This document shows, one piece after another, positions 25,552 to 36,591 of a stretch of DNA of 64,000 nucleotides. The translations under genes were made by a program, and so were the position numbers. Under the pieces are notes generated by a model. That model searched no databases. It saw only the letters and a program-made list of their open reading frames with translations, and was not told the DNA's origin. Source of the DNA: Phenylobacterium soli. Lineage in GTDB: Bacteria; Pseudomonadota; Alphaproteobacteria; Caulobacterales; Caulobacteraceae. The DNA is taken from assembly GCF_003254475.1 (NCBI RefSeq), contig NZ_QFYQ01000001.1:2666001-2730000 (forward strand), in the 5' to 3' direction. The stretch's first letter is position 1; each line of letters begins with the position of its first letter.

Positions 25552-27021
25552 TTAACGCTCCTCGTAGAGCCGGCGGAGCACCGTCGGCGCCAGGCCCGGC
25601 AGGTCTTCAGAGATCAGCCCGGGGCCGTGCAGCTCGGCGCATTCGGCGTGGATCCAGGCGCCGGCGCAGGCCGCCTCGAAGCTCTCCATCCCCTGGGCCA
25701 CGAGCCCGCCGATGAAGCCCGCGAGCACGTCCCCGGATCCGGCGGTGGCGAGCCAGGGCGAGCCGTTGATGTTCACGGCGGCCCGGCCGTCGGGAGCGGC
25801 GATGACCGTGTCCGAGCCTTTCAGAAGAACCACCGCCCCGGCGCGCTCGGCCGCGCGCCTGGCGGCGGTGATCCGTTCGGGAGCGCCGTTGAGCAGGCCG
25901 GGAAACAGCCGCTCGAACTCTCCGGGGTGAGGCGTGAGGACATCGTCGCGATCGAGCACGGAGAACAGCTCCTCCGGGTCGTCGCGGAAGACCGTGATGG
26001 CGTCGGCGTCGAGCACCAGGGCGGCGCCGGTGCGCGCCAGGGCCAAGACGTTGAGCAGCGTGGTCTCCGAGACGCCGGCGGCCGGCCCGATGACGGCGGC
26101 GTCGACGTGGGCCGCGCCCTGCTCGAGTTCGAGGTCGGTCTCGAAGGGACGCAGCATGACCGCCTCCAGGTGGGCGGCGTTGGCGGCAACGGCGTCCGGC
26201 GGGGAGAAGACCGTGACGAGGCCCGCGCCGATCCGGAGCGCGCCACGGGCGGAGAGCCTGGCGGCGCCGGTGCTCCACGCCTCGCCGGAAACCACGATAA
26301 GGCGTCCGCGGGCGTGCTTGTGGCTGGACGCGTCGGGCCAGGGGAAGCGGGGCAGCCAGAGATCGGGGCCGTTCTCGAACAGCCGCGCGGAGGTCGCGCC
26401 GAGGCCGATGTCGGCGACGATCACTTCGCCGCAGCGGCCATGGCCCGGCTCCAGTACGTGGGCCGGCTTGCGGGCGTGGAAGGTGACCGTCAGGCCAGCG
26501 GAGACACAGGGGCCCACGGGCTTGCCCGTGTCGCCGGGCAGGCCGCTCGGGATGTCGACGGCGACGACCCTTTCGGAGGCGACGGACATCTTCTGCGCGG
26601 CCGCGGCGGAGAGGCCGTCGAGTGGTCTCGCAAGGCCTGCGCCAAACAGCGCGTCGACGACCAGTGCGCCGGCGAAATCGCCTTCGAGCGGCGCGACCTG
26701 GCCGTCCCATTGGGTGGCCGCGGCCCTGGCGTCCTCGGTCGCCGGCGGAGCGAGCGCCCTCACCTCGACCGGCCAGCCCCGGTTCTTCAGGAGCCGGGCG
26801 ACAACATAGCCGTCGCCGCCGTTGTTGCCCGGCCCGCAGGCGACGATCGCGCGCTGCGGGCGGAAGCGCGCACAGATCGCGTCGGCGACGGCGGTCCCCG
26901 CCCGCTCCATGAGCACGGTTCCGGGCGTCCCGGCGGCGATGGCCGCCTTGTCGGCCTGGGCCGTCTCGGCGACGGTGAGGATCTGGCGCGGCGCCAAGGC
27001 GATCTCCCCTCTAGAGGACAC
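25552..27021 (-). CDS. nnr: Bifunctional NAD(P)HX epimerase / ADP-dependent NAD(P)HX dehydratase
   Basis: The enzyme repairs hydrated NAD(P)H: the N-terminal YjeF_N domain (about residues 1-215) epimerises R-NAD(P)HX, and the C-terminal YjeF_C ribokinase-like domain (about 225-489) dehydrates the S form using ADP. Visible motifs are GPGNNGGDGYVVAR (about 63) and VVAVDIPSGLPGDTG in the first domain, and LTPHPGEFERLF, VVLLKGSDT and the nucleotide-binding ATAGSGDVLAGFIGGL in the second. It starts at GTG 27021, 11 bases inside the histidine phosphatase gene, so the two are co-translated. The length of 489 residues is normal for the fused form. Confidence 0.94.
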   Translation of the reverse strand: MSSRGEIALAPRQILTVAETAQADKAAIAAGTPGTVLMERAGTAVADAICARFRPQRAIVACGPGNNGGDGYVVARLLKNRGWPVEVRALAPPATEDARAAATQWDGQVAPLEGDFAGALVVDALFGAGLARPLDGLSAAAAQKMSVASERVVAVDIPSGLPGDTGKPVGPCVSAGLTVTFHARKPAHVLEPGHGRCGEVIVADIGLGATSARLFENGPDLWLPRFPWPDASSHKHARGRLIVVSGEAWSTGAARLSARGALRIGAGLVTVFSPPDAVAANAAHLEAVMLRPFETDLELEQGAAHVDAAVIGPAAGVSETTLLNVLALARTGAALVLDADAITVFRDDPEELFSVLDRDDVLTPHPGEFERLFPGLLNGAPERITAARRAAERAGAVVLLKGSDTVIAAPDGRAAVNINGSPWLATAGSGDVLAGFIGGLVAQGMESFEAACAGAWIHAECAELHGPGLISEDLPGLAPTVLRRLYEER

Positions 27022-27580
27022 CGGTGACGGCTTCGCGTCCTTTGGCCACCAGGGTCAAGCCCTGGCCATCGGTCTCCAGTACGGTGATCGAGGCGTGGTC
27101 GGGACGGAAGTGCAGCACCCGGTCGTCGTCGAGCAGATGGGAAACCACGGCGTTGATGGCCACGTAATGCGAGAAGACCGCGGTGTCGCCGCGGGCCCGC
27201 AGGGAGCCGACGATCTCGCGCCGCCACTGGTCATAGTCGAGATCTCCCTGGATCTCGCGCCAGGTGCCCTCGAACACCTTGCGCAGCCAGGAGGCGCGTT
27301 CGGTGGGATGCAGCGCCTCGGGGGTCGGGATCTCGCCGACGATAGGATCGATCTCCACTGCCACGCCGAGCGCGCGGGCGGTCGGTTCGGCGGTTTCGCG
27401 GCAGCGGCGCAGGGGCGAGCTGACCACACGCTGCGGCCGCTCTGCCTCAGGCAGGGACAAAAGCCAGTCGCGCGCCGCCTCGGCCTGGGCCTGGCCGGTC
27501 TCGTCGAGGCCCGGGTCGGCGTCCGCGTCGCCCCAGGTGGAGGCGGGCTTGCCGTGACGGATGAGGTAGAGGCGAGGCAT
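27011..27580 (-). CDS. Histidine phosphatase family protein
   Basis: The 189-residue protein begins PRLYLIRHGKPAST, with the phosphohistidine motif RHG at residues 8-10, and has the second basic cluster SSPLRRCRETAEP and a late catalytic FSHYVAINAVV His. This is the phosphoglycerate-mutase-like (branch 1) phosphatase superfamily. Substrates vary widely, from small sugar phosphates to phosphoproteins, and none can be assigned. The ATG at 27580 is chosen by the family-typical N-terminus; the ORF upstream is unlike protein. It overlaps the NAD(P)HX repair gene by 11 bases. Confidence 0.9.
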   Translation of the reverse strand: MPRLYLIRHGKPASTWGDADADPGLDETGQAQAEAARDWLLSLPEAERPQRVVSSPLRRCRETAEPTARALGVAVEIDPIVGEIPTPEALHPTERASWLRKVFEGTWREIQGDLDYDQWRREIVGSLRARGDTAVFSHYVAINAVVSHLLDDDRVLHFRPDHASITVLETDGQGLTLVAKGREAVTGVL

Positions 27581-28276
<696 letters not shown>

Positions 28277-28320
28277 CCGACCTTCCAACCCATCGAGACA
28301 ACACCAAAAGGGGACTGCCA

Positions 28321-29730
<1,410 letters not shown>

Positions 29731-29756
29731 TCGTCAGAACCTGACGTGAAGTTCGA

Positions 29757-29784
29757 GGGCCGCGGATCATATCCGCGGCCCTTT
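29757..29784 (+). terminator. Terminator hairpin of the glnB-glnA operon
   Basis: A perfect 11-base-pair stem (29757-29767 with 29771-29781) closes a 3-base loop and is followed by TTTCG. It lies 26 bases after the glnA stop. The T run is short, but the stem is very stable. Confidence 0.7.
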
Positions 29785-29872
29785 CGATTCCAGCACCCAA
29801 GGTGGTGGTCGGGCCGCCGTTTCGGGGTCGGCCACCAGTTGCAGTTGCAACGAAGCCCGATAGAACAGGCTC

Positions 29873-31798
29873 ATGAAGACTGCCCTGTTCGCCGCGGCCG
29901 CCGCGCTCGCCCTCGCCTCCTCCGCCTTCGCCCAGCCCTCGCCGGGGCCGCAGCCCGCGGCGATGCCCGCGCCGATCGCGGCCCCGCAGGACGTGGCCTA
30001 TCCGGGCGCCCTGACCGTCCAGGTGGACGCTACCGACCTGGAGCGGCGGATCTTCCGGATCCACGAGACCATTCCGGTCACCGGGCCGGGACCGATGACC
30101 CTCCTCTATCCCGAGTGGGTCCCCGGCGGACACTCGCCACGCAATCCGCTCTACGGCGTCAGCGGCCTGACGATCCGCGCTGGCGGCCAGGCGGTCCCGT
30201 GGACGCGCGACCCGGTCCAGGTCTTCGCCTTCCACGTGACCCCGCCGGCCGGGGCGACCGCGCTGGAGGTCGATTTCGAGTTCCTGTCGCCCACCGCCCC
30301 CGACCAGGGCCGGATGATGATGACGCCGGAGATGCTCTCGGCCGAGTGGATCGACCTCGCCCTCTATCCGGCCGGCTATTTCATGCGACGCATCCCGGTG
30401 ACCGCGTCGATCCGGCTGCCGGAAGGCTGGGGCTATGGCACGGCGCTCGAGCCGGCCGGCACGGACGCGGGCGTGGTCCGCTTCAAGACCGCGCCGCTCG
30501 ATGTGCTGTACGACTCGCCGATGCTGGCCGGGCGCTACTTCAAGCGCTTCGAGCTCGACACCTCGGGCAAGTCGCGGGTGAGCCTCGACGTGGTCGCCGA
30601 CCGGCCCGAACTGCTGGCGGCCACGCCCGAGCAGATCGAGAAGCACCGCGAGCTGGTGCGTCAGGCCGACAAGCTGTTCGCCTCACGCCACTACGACCAC
30701 TACGACTTCCTGTTCTCCCTCTCCGACCGCCTGGGCGGCATCGGGCTTGAGCACCATCGCTCGTCGGAGGACGGCACGCGGCCGGATTTCTTCACCGAGT
30801 GGGCCAAGAACGCGCCGTCCCGCAATCTGCTGCCGCACGAGTACACCCACTCGTGGAACGGCAAGTTCCGCCGGCCGGCCGACCTCTGGACGCCGACCCT
30901 CAACGTGCCAATGCGCGACAGCCTGCTCTGGGTCTACGAGGGCCAGACGCAGTACTGGGGCTATGTGCTGGGCGCCCGGTCCGGCCTGAACACCAAGCAG
31001 GAGACGATGGACGCCCTGGCGATGACCGCGGCCACCTACTCGACGGGCCGTCCGGGACGCCAGTGGCGCTCGGTGGAGGACACGACGAACGATCCGATCA
31101 TCTCCAACCGCCGCCCGCAGGCCTGGACCAGCTGGCAGCGCAGCGAGGACTACTATTCCGAAGGTCAGCTCGTCTGGCTCGACGCCGACACGCTGATCCG
31201 TGAGAAGACCGGCGGCAAGAAGTCGCTCGACGACTTCGCACGCGGCTTCTTCGGCATCGAGGACGGCAACTGGTCGGAAGTCGGCTACACCTTTGAGGAC
31301 GTGGTCGCCGGGCTGAACGCGGTCATGCCCTATGACTGGGCAAGTTTCCTCACGGCGCGGATCAAGGCGGTGAAACCCGCCTTCCCGCTCGACGGCCTGA
31401 CCCGCGGTGGCTGGAAGCTCGCCTTCACCGAGACCCCGACCGAGTTCTGGAAGCAGAACGAGGCGAGCCGGAAGATGGTCGACCTGACCTACTCCCTGGG
31501 CCTCACCCTGAACCGGGAGGCCAGCATCACCTCGGTGCTGTGGGACGGACCGGCGTACAAGGCGGGCCTGACGGTGGGCGGCAAGATCGTCGCGGTGAAC
31601 GGCATCGCCTATGAGGCGGATCTGCTGAAGGAGGCGATCACCAACGCCAAGAGCGGCGCGCCGGTGAGCCTGATCGTCAAGGATGGCGACCACTACAGGG
31701 TGGTGACGATCGACTATCGCGGCGGGCTGAAATATCCGCGGCTGGAGCGGATCGAGGGAACCCCAGACCGGCTGTCGGCCATCTACGCGCCGCGATAG
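29873..31798 (+). CDS. Secreted M61 family metallopeptidase with PDZ domain
   Basis: The 641-residue protein starts with a signal peptide (cleavage near SAFAQ), so it is periplasmic or secreted. M61 enzymes are glycyl-type aminopeptidases. The zinc site HEYTH is at residues 322-326 in LLPHEYTHSWNGK, and the third ligand Glu is near 356 in VYEGQTQYWG. A PDZ domain follows at about 540-610 (ASITSVLWDGPAYKAGLTVGG). The N-terminal beta-sandwich includes YPEWVPGGHSPRNP. It stands alone between the glnA terminator and a hairpin-rich convergent region. Confidence 0.92.
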   Translation: MKTALFAAAAALALASSAFAQPSPGPQPAAMPAPIAAPQDVAYPGALTVQVDATDLERRIFRIHETIPVTGPGPMTLLYPEWVPGGHSPRNPLYGVSGLTIRAGGQAVPWTRDPVQVFAFHVTPPAGATALEVDFEFLSPTAPDQGRMMMTPEMLSAEWIDLALYPAGYFMRRIPVTASIRLPEGWGYGTALEPAGTDAGVVRFKTAPLDVLYDSPMLAGRYFKRFELDTSGKSRVSLDVVADRPELLAATPEQIEKHRELVRQADKLFASRHYDHYDFLFSLSDRLGGIGLEHHRSSEDGTRPDFFTEWAKNAPSRNLLPHEYTHSWNGKFRRPADLWTPTLNVPMRDSLLWVYEGQTQYWGYVLGARSGLNTKQETMDALAMTAATYSTGRPGRQWRSVEDTTNDPIISNRRPQAWTSWQRSEDYYSEGQLVWLDADTLIREKTGGKKSLDDFARGFFGIEDGNWSEVGYTFEDVVAGLNAVMPYDWASFLTARIKAVKPAFPLDGLTRGGWKLAFTETPTEFWKQNEASRKMVDLTYSLGLTLNREASITSVLWDGPAYKAGLTVGGKIVAVNGIAYEADLLKEAITNAKSGAPVSLIVKDGDHYRVVTIDYRGGLKYPRLERIEGTPDRLSAIYAPR

Positions 31799-31812
31799 GC
31801 GCTCAGGGTTCA

Positions 31813-31850
31813 AACCGCGGATTTCACGAGCACCTCGGAGATCCGCGGTT
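31813..31850. terminator. Inverted repeat after the M61 peptidase gene
   Basis: AACCGCGGAT (31813-31822) is repeated in inverted form at 31841-31850 with an 18-base spacer. It lies 15 bases past the peptidase stop. No T run follows, so it may act as a stabilising 3' hairpin or a weak terminator. Confidence 0.4.
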
Positions 31851-31876
31851 CATAGGGGCGAGCTCGCAGCCCGCCG

Positions 31877-31910
31877 AGACGCAAGCCTCGTACGAGGCTT
31901 CAGAGCGTCT
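31877..31910. terminator. Long palindrome between convergent genes
   Basis: AAGCCTCGTACGAGGCTT at 31883-31900 is a perfect 18-base palindrome, and flanking AGACGC (31877-31882) and GCGTCT (31905-31910) extend the symmetry. It lies eight bases downstream of a small leftward gene and about 80 downstream of a rightward gene. A bidirectional terminator is the simplest reading; a dimeric protein site is an alternative. Confidence 0.45.
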
Positions 31911-31917
31911 GGAGTCT

Positions 31918-32127
31918 TCAGAGCTTCTGGGCGACCCACCAGTAGGCGGCGAAGGCCAGGCCGGCCGGGCCAAGGTAGGCGGCGGCGGTGAGCCAGGGGG
32001 ACGGGTCCGGCAGCATGGACGACAGGCCCGCGCCGGTCATCACGACCGCCAGGATCGCGGCGGCGGTGCCGCCGATGTTGAGGATCTCCGCGGGCACCCG
32101 CGACTTTCGGACCGAAACGCTCGGCAT
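31918..32127 (-). CDS. Small two-helix membrane protein
   Basis: The 69-residue protein has two probable membrane helices, IGGTAAAILAVVMTGAGLSSM and PWLTAAAYLGPAGLAFAAYWW, after a short basic N-terminus. I do not recognise the family. The ATG at 32127 is chosen because GGGAGG lies five bases upstream; a longer frame to 32205 lacks such a site. It is divergent from parE, and the palindromic region lies just past its stop. Function is unknown. Confidence 0.65.
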   Translation of the reverse strand: MPSVSVRKSRVPAEILNIGGTAAAILAVVMTGAGLSSMLPDPSPWLTAAAYLGPAGLAFAAYWWVAQKL

Positions 32128-32211
32128 ATGGACCTCCCTCGGCGCGCCGCATCTCCTGCGCGGTCTGGCCGAGTTGATGCTTGCCTTAAATTTCAGGTCT
32201 GACAAGGGACT

Positions 32212-32226
32212 TGAGATCGCATCTCA
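32212..32226. promoter_or_regulatory. Inverted repeat upstream of parE
   Basis: TGAGAT-N3-ATCTCA lies in the 222-base divergent gap between the small membrane-protein gene and parE, 124 bases before the parE start. It could be an operator, but there is no supporting second site or known regulator match. Confidence 0.25.
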
Positions 32227-32349
32227 TTCCCCTGCACGTCGGGTAAGCTTCGCACCCGGCGTCGGCTCGACGGCCGTCATCGGGACGCATTGCCTCCGGC
32301 CGGCGCCCGATTCATATCCATTCCAGAATCGCCTCACTTTCGGGGACCC

Positions 32350-34452
32350 ATGTCGAACAAGTCCGCCGCCCCGTCCTTCGATCTCTTCGGAACCGATGAC
32401 GCGCTGAATCCCGCGCCCGCCTCGCCGCTGGCGGAGAGCCACGAGCCGCGCCCGGACCCGGCGGTGACCGGCGCTCCCAAGGCCGCCGTGACTCCCCCTC
32501 CCGCCGGCGCGCCGTCCTCGGGCGGCTATTCGGCCAAGGACATCGAGGTGCTGGAGGGGCTGGAGCCCGTCCGCAAGCGGCCCGGCATGTACATCGGCGG
32601 CACCGACGAGCGGGCGCTGCACCATCTGTTCGCCGAGGTGCTGGACAACGCCATGGACGAGGCCGTGGCCGGGCACGCCAAGGTGATCGAGGTGATCCTC
32701 GACGCCGAGGGGGCCCTGACGGTGAAGGACGACGGCCGCGGCATCCCGGTCGATCCGCACCCGAAGCACCCCGGCAAGTCGGCCCTGGAAGTGATCATGA
32801 CCGTCCTGCACTCGGGCGGTAAGTTCTCGGGCAAGGCCTATGAGACCTCGGGCGGCCTGCACGGCGTCGGCGTCAGCGTCGTCAACGCCCTCTCCGAACG
32901 CGTCGAGGTGACCGCCTGGAAGGACGGCCACGAGTGGCGCCAGGCCTTCACCCGCGGCAAGCCGCTGGGGCCCATCCAGCAGATCGCGCCGACGCGGAAG
33001 AAGGGCACGGCGATCACCTTCTCGCCGGACCCGGTGATCTTCGGCGAGGGCTGCGCCTTCAAGCCGGCCCGGCTCTACCGGATGGCGCGGTCGAAGGCGT
33101 ACCTGTTCGGCGGCGTCGAGATCCGCTGGAAATGCGACCCCTCGCGCATCCACGACCAGACCCCGGCCGAGGCGGTGTTCCGCTTCCCCAACGGCCTGGC
33201 CGACTTCCTGGCTGAGCGCGTGAAGGGCATCGAGACCGTCACCCCCGAGCCCTTCGCCGGCCGCTACGAGCGCCCGGGCGAGGCCGGCAAGGTCGAATGG
33301 GCGGTGACCTGGACGCCGGCCGGGTTCGGCGAAGCTGACGGCTTCATGCAGTCCTACTGCAACACGGTGCCGACCCCGGAAGGCGGGACGCACGAGGCCG
33401 GCTTCCGCGCCGCGCTGACGCGAGGGCTCAAGCAGTACGCCGATCTCACTGGCGAGAAGCGCGGCGGGCTGATCACCGCCGACGACGTGGTCGCCCAGGC
33501 TGGCTCGCTGGTCAGCGTCTTCATCCGCGACCCGGAATTCCAGGGCCAGACCAAGGAGAAGCTGTCCTCCAGCGAGGCCCAGAGGCTGGTGGAGAACGCC
33601 CTGCGCGATCCCTTCGACCACTGGCTGACGGCTCAGCCGAAGGCCGCCTCGGCCCTGCTGCAGTTCGTCATCGAGCGGGCCGAGGAGCGGCTCAAGCGGC
33701 GCAAGGAGAAGGAGGTCGCCCGGGCCTCGGCGACCCGCAAGCTGCGGCTGCCCGGCAAGCTGGCCGACTGCTCCGGCGGGGCCATCGACGGCGCCGAACT
33801 GTTCCTGGTCGAGGGGGACTCGGCCGGCGGCTCGGCCAAGCAGGCCCGGGACCGCAAGACCCAGGCGATCCTGCCCCTGCGCGGCAAGATCCTCAACGTC
33901 GCCTCGGCCTCCACGGACAAGACCGGCGGTAACAAGGAGCTCTCCGACCTGATGCTGGCGCTCGGCGCCCAGGGCGGCTCGAAGTTCAAGGAAGAGGATC
34001 TGCGCTACGAGCGGATCATCATCATGACGGACGCCGACGTGGACGGCGCCCACATCGCCAGCCTGCTGATCACCTTCTTCTACCGGACCATGCCCGACGC
34101 GATCCGCTCCGGACGGCTCTACCTGGCCCTGCCGCCGCTCTACCGGATCAGCCACGGTGGCAAAGCCGTCTACGCCCGCGACGACGCTCATCGCGACGAG
34201 CTGCTGGCCACCGAATTCAAGGGCAAGAAGCCGGAGATCAGCCGCTTCAAGGGCTTGGGCGAGATGATGCCGGCCCAGCTCAAGGAAACCACCATGGATC
34301 CGGCGACGCGCACCCTCGCCCGGATCACCCTGCCCCGGTCCGAAGAAGCCGTGGCCGACCTGGTGGAGGCCCTGATGGGCCGTAAGCCGGAGCTGCGGTT
34401 CCGCTTCATCCAGGAGAACGCCGAATTCGCCCTGGCCGACCTCGACGTCTGA
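32350..34452 (+). CDS. parE: DNA topoisomerase IV subunit B
   Basis: ParE is the ATPase subunit of topoisomerase IV, which decatenates daughter chromosomes with ParC. The 700-residue protein has a GHKL ATPase domain: GLEPVRKRPGMYIG, EVLDNAMDEAVAGHA and the lid segment ETSGGLHGVGVSVVNALS. The TOPRIM domain has LVEGDSAGGSAKQARDRKTQAILPLR-type sequence near residue 485, and PLRGKILNV plus TDADVDGAHI. The short spacing and the DRKTQAILP sequence fit ParE better than GyrB. The first 60 residues are Pro/Ala-rich and variable. ATG 32350 gives SNKSAAPSFDLFG; parC is not in the window. Confidence 0.93.
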   Translation: MSNKSAAPSFDLFGTDDALNPAPASPLAESHEPRPDPAVTGAPKAAVTPPPAGAPSSGGYSAKDIEVLEGLEPVRKRPGMYIGGTDERALHHLFAEVLDNAMDEAVAGHAKVIEVILDAEGALTVKDDGRGIPVDPHPKHPGKSALEVIMTVLHSGGKFSGKAYETSGGLHGVGVSVVNALSERVEVTAWKDGHEWRQAFTRGKPLGPIQQIAPTRKKGTAITFSPDPVIFGEGCAFKPARLYRMARSKAYLFGGVEIRWKCDPSRIHDQTPAEAVFRFPNGLADFLAERVKGIETVTPEPFAGRYERPGEAGKVEWAVTWTPAGFGEADGFMQSYCNTVPTPEGGTHEAGFRAALTRGLKQYADLTGEKRGGLITADDVVAQAGSLVSVFIRDPEFQGQTKEKLSSSEAQRLVENALRDPFDHWLTAQPKAASALLQFVIERAEERLKRRKEKEVARASATRKLRLPGKLADCSGGAIDGAELFLVEGDSAGGSAKQARDRKTQAILPLRGKILNVASASTDKTGGNKELSDLMLALGAQGGSKFKEEDLRYERIIIMTDADVDGAHIASLLITFFYRTMPDAIRSGRLYLALPPLYRISHGGKAVYARDDAHRDELLATEFKGKKPEISRFKGLGEMMPAQLKETTMDPATRTLARITLPRSEEAVADLVEALMGRKPELRFRFIQENAEFALADLDV

Positions 34453-34530
34453 GGTCCCGACCTGCAATCTGAGTGAAAGAACCGGAGACCAAGCTCCGGG
34501 CAGCGACTCGGAAAAAGGGTTCGGGGGGAT

Positions 34531-36519
34531 ATGAGGGGCATTCGGGCGATGGCCGCCGCCGCGGCGGGTTTCACCGTGGTCGCGGGGGCGCTGGTGCTGC
34601 CGATGGTCGTGCATGCGCAGTCCGCGGGAGGTTCTGGAGAAGCGCTGTTCAACGCCCGCTGCAAGGCCTGCCATGAACCGGCGATGGGTCGCGCGCCGGC
34701 CCGCAATGCGCTGGCCGTGCTGCCGCCTGGCCAGATCGTCGAGGTGCTGACGAGCGGCGTCATGGCGCCCATGGCGAGCGGCCTCTCGAGCCAGGACAAG
34801 GCCGCCATCGCCGCCTACCTGACGGCGCGGCCGGCTGAGGCGCCCGACGCGCATCCGGCTCCCGCCGGTCAGGCGCAGGCGTTCGGCCGCGGCATGTTCG
34901 CTGGGCCGGCCGAGGTCGGGACCGATCCCATGTGCCAGGGCGGCCCGCCACCGATCCGCCAGAGCGCCGCCGACTGGGCGAGCGTCGGCGCCGACGCCCG
35001 CTCGCGCCGCTTCCAGCCGAGCCCCGGCCTGGCCAAGGCCGAGGTCCCCCGCCTGAAGGTGAAGTGGGCCTTCGCCATGGCCGGCGGCGGCATGCCGACC
35101 GTGATCGGGGACTGGCTGTTCGTCACCAATCGCACCGGCAAGTTCTACGCGCTGGACGCCTCTCGCGGCTGCGTGCGGTGGGTGGCCCGTGGAGTCGCCT
35201 CGCGGACCACGCCCATGGTGGTGCGCAGCAAGATCGCGCCCTCCGGCTGGGCGACCTTCGTCGGCGAGCGCAATCGCACGGTCCGCGCCTTCGACGCCCA
35301 GACCGGCAAGGAGCTCTGGCGCAGCGCCGAGCTGGAGAGCAATCCCGTCGGCGGCATCACCGGCGCGCCCGTCGTTTCGCAGGATCGCCTCTACGTGCCG
35401 ATGAGCTCGGGCGAGGAAGGCGCGGCGATCTCGCCCAAGTATCCGTGCTGCTCGTTCCGCGGCTCGCTGAGCGCGCTCGACCTGGCGACCGGCACGCTGA
35501 TCTGGAAGACCTATGTGGTCACCGAGCCCCTCAAGCCGACCTATGTGAACAGCGCCGGCGTGCAGCAGCAAGGGCCGGCCGGTGCGGCGATCTGGTCGGC
35601 GCCGACGGTCGATGAGGCCCGCGGCCTCGTCTATGTGGCCACCGGCGACAGCTACACCAGCGCCTCGACGAGGGGAGCGGACGCGATCGTCGCCATCGAG
35701 ACGGCGACGGGCCGAATCCGCTGGAGCAACCAGGTCACCGAGAACGACAACTTCATCATGGGCTGCGAGCAGGCCAAGAAGCCGGCCAACTGCCCTTCCC
35801 CGCCCGGGCCTGACCACGACTTCGGCGCCTCTCCGATCCTCTTCAAGCTGAAGGGCGGCGGGGAGATCCTCCTGTCGGGCCAGAAGTCGGGCCTCGTCTA
35901 CGGAATGGATCCGGCGAGCGGCCGCACCCTGTGGACCCGGCGCGTCGGCGCGGGCGGCGCCCTCGGCGGCGTGGAGTGGGGCATGGCCGCGGACGGGACG
36001 CGCCTCTATGTGGCCAATTCGGACGTGGTCAGCCTGTTCAACGAGGCCGCCGCCAAGTCCGGCCTGCCGGCGCTGACGGAGGAGAAGACCGCGCCGGGCG
36101 AGCCGGGGATCCTGGCCCTCGATCCCGCCAGCGGTAAGATCCTCTGGAAGACACTGGCGCCCGAGGCGCCCTGCCACTACGCCGGCGACCAGAGCCGCGC
36201 CTATGCGCCCGGCGCCTGCATCCGCGCCCAGTCGGCGGCCCCCTCGGCCATCCCCGGCGTGGTGTTCTCCGGAACCATGGACGGGTGGCTGCGCGCCTAC
36301 GACGCGGCGAGCGGCAAGATTCTCTGGGCTCATTCGACCACGGCCCAGACCTACGAGACGGTGAATGGCGTCACCGGCCAGCCTGGCGGCAGCCTCGACG
36401 GCATGGGCGCGGCGGTGGGACAGGGCATGGTCTTCACCATGAGCGGCTTCAACGGCGCGGCCCGCACCGGCGGCAACGGCGTCAACGTGCTGCTGGCCTA
36501 TTCCGTGGACGGGCGCTGA
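34531..36519 (+). CDS. Quinohaemoprotein dehydrogenase-like protein (cytochrome c plus PQQ beta-propeller)
   Basis: The 662-residue protein has a signal peptide (cleavage near VVHAQ), a haem c domain with the CKACH attachment site at residues 44-48 and a likely Met ligand in the following GVMAPM stretch, and then a PQQ-like beta-propeller from about residue 150. The repeated strands include FYALDASRGCVRWVA, LYVPMSSGEEGAAIS and MDPASGRTLWTRR. A haem domain before the propeller is the order seen in polyvinyl-alcohol dehydrogenase (cytochrome), whereas type II alcohol dehydrogenases carry it after. Substrate and true PQQ binding cannot be confirmed. It lies 78 bases after parE and is probably periplasmic. 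Confidence 0.82.
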   Translation: MRGIRAMAAAAAGFTVVAGALVLPMVVHAQSAGGSGEALFNARCKACHEPAMGRAPARNALAVLPPGQIVEVLTSGVMAPMASGLSSQDKAAIAAYLTARPAEAPDAHPAPAGQAQAFGRGMFAGPAEVGTDPMCQGGPPPIRQSAADWASVGADARSRRFQPSPGLAKAEVPRLKVKWAFAMAGGGMPTVIGDWLFVTNRTGKFYALDASRGCVRWVARGVASRTTPMVVRSKIAPSGWATFVGERNRTVRAFDAQTGKELWRSAELESNPVGGITGAPVVSQDRLYVPMSSGEEGAAISPKYPCCSFRGSLSALDLATGTLIWKTYVVTEPLKPTYVNSAGVQQQGPAGAAIWSAPTVDEARGLVYVATGDSYTSASTRGADAIVAIETATGRIRWSNQVTENDNFIMGCEQAKKPANCPSPPGPDHDFGASPILFKLKGGGEILLSGQKSGLVYGMDPASGRTLWTRRVGAGGALGGVEWGMAADGTRLYVANSDVVSLFNEAAAKSGLPALTEEKTAPGEPGILALDPASGKILWKTLAPEAPCHYAGDQSRAYAPGACIRAQSAAPSAIPGVVFSGTMDGWLRAYDAASGKILWAHSTTAQTYETVNGVTGQPGGSLDGMGAAVGQGMVFTMSGFNGAARTGGNGVNVLLAYSVDGR

Positions 36520-36591
36520 TCCACAGTCTTCCGCCGGAACGGGCCCAAGGCGACGCACGTTTGATCCTCCGGGCCTTACGGAGGTCGGCGC

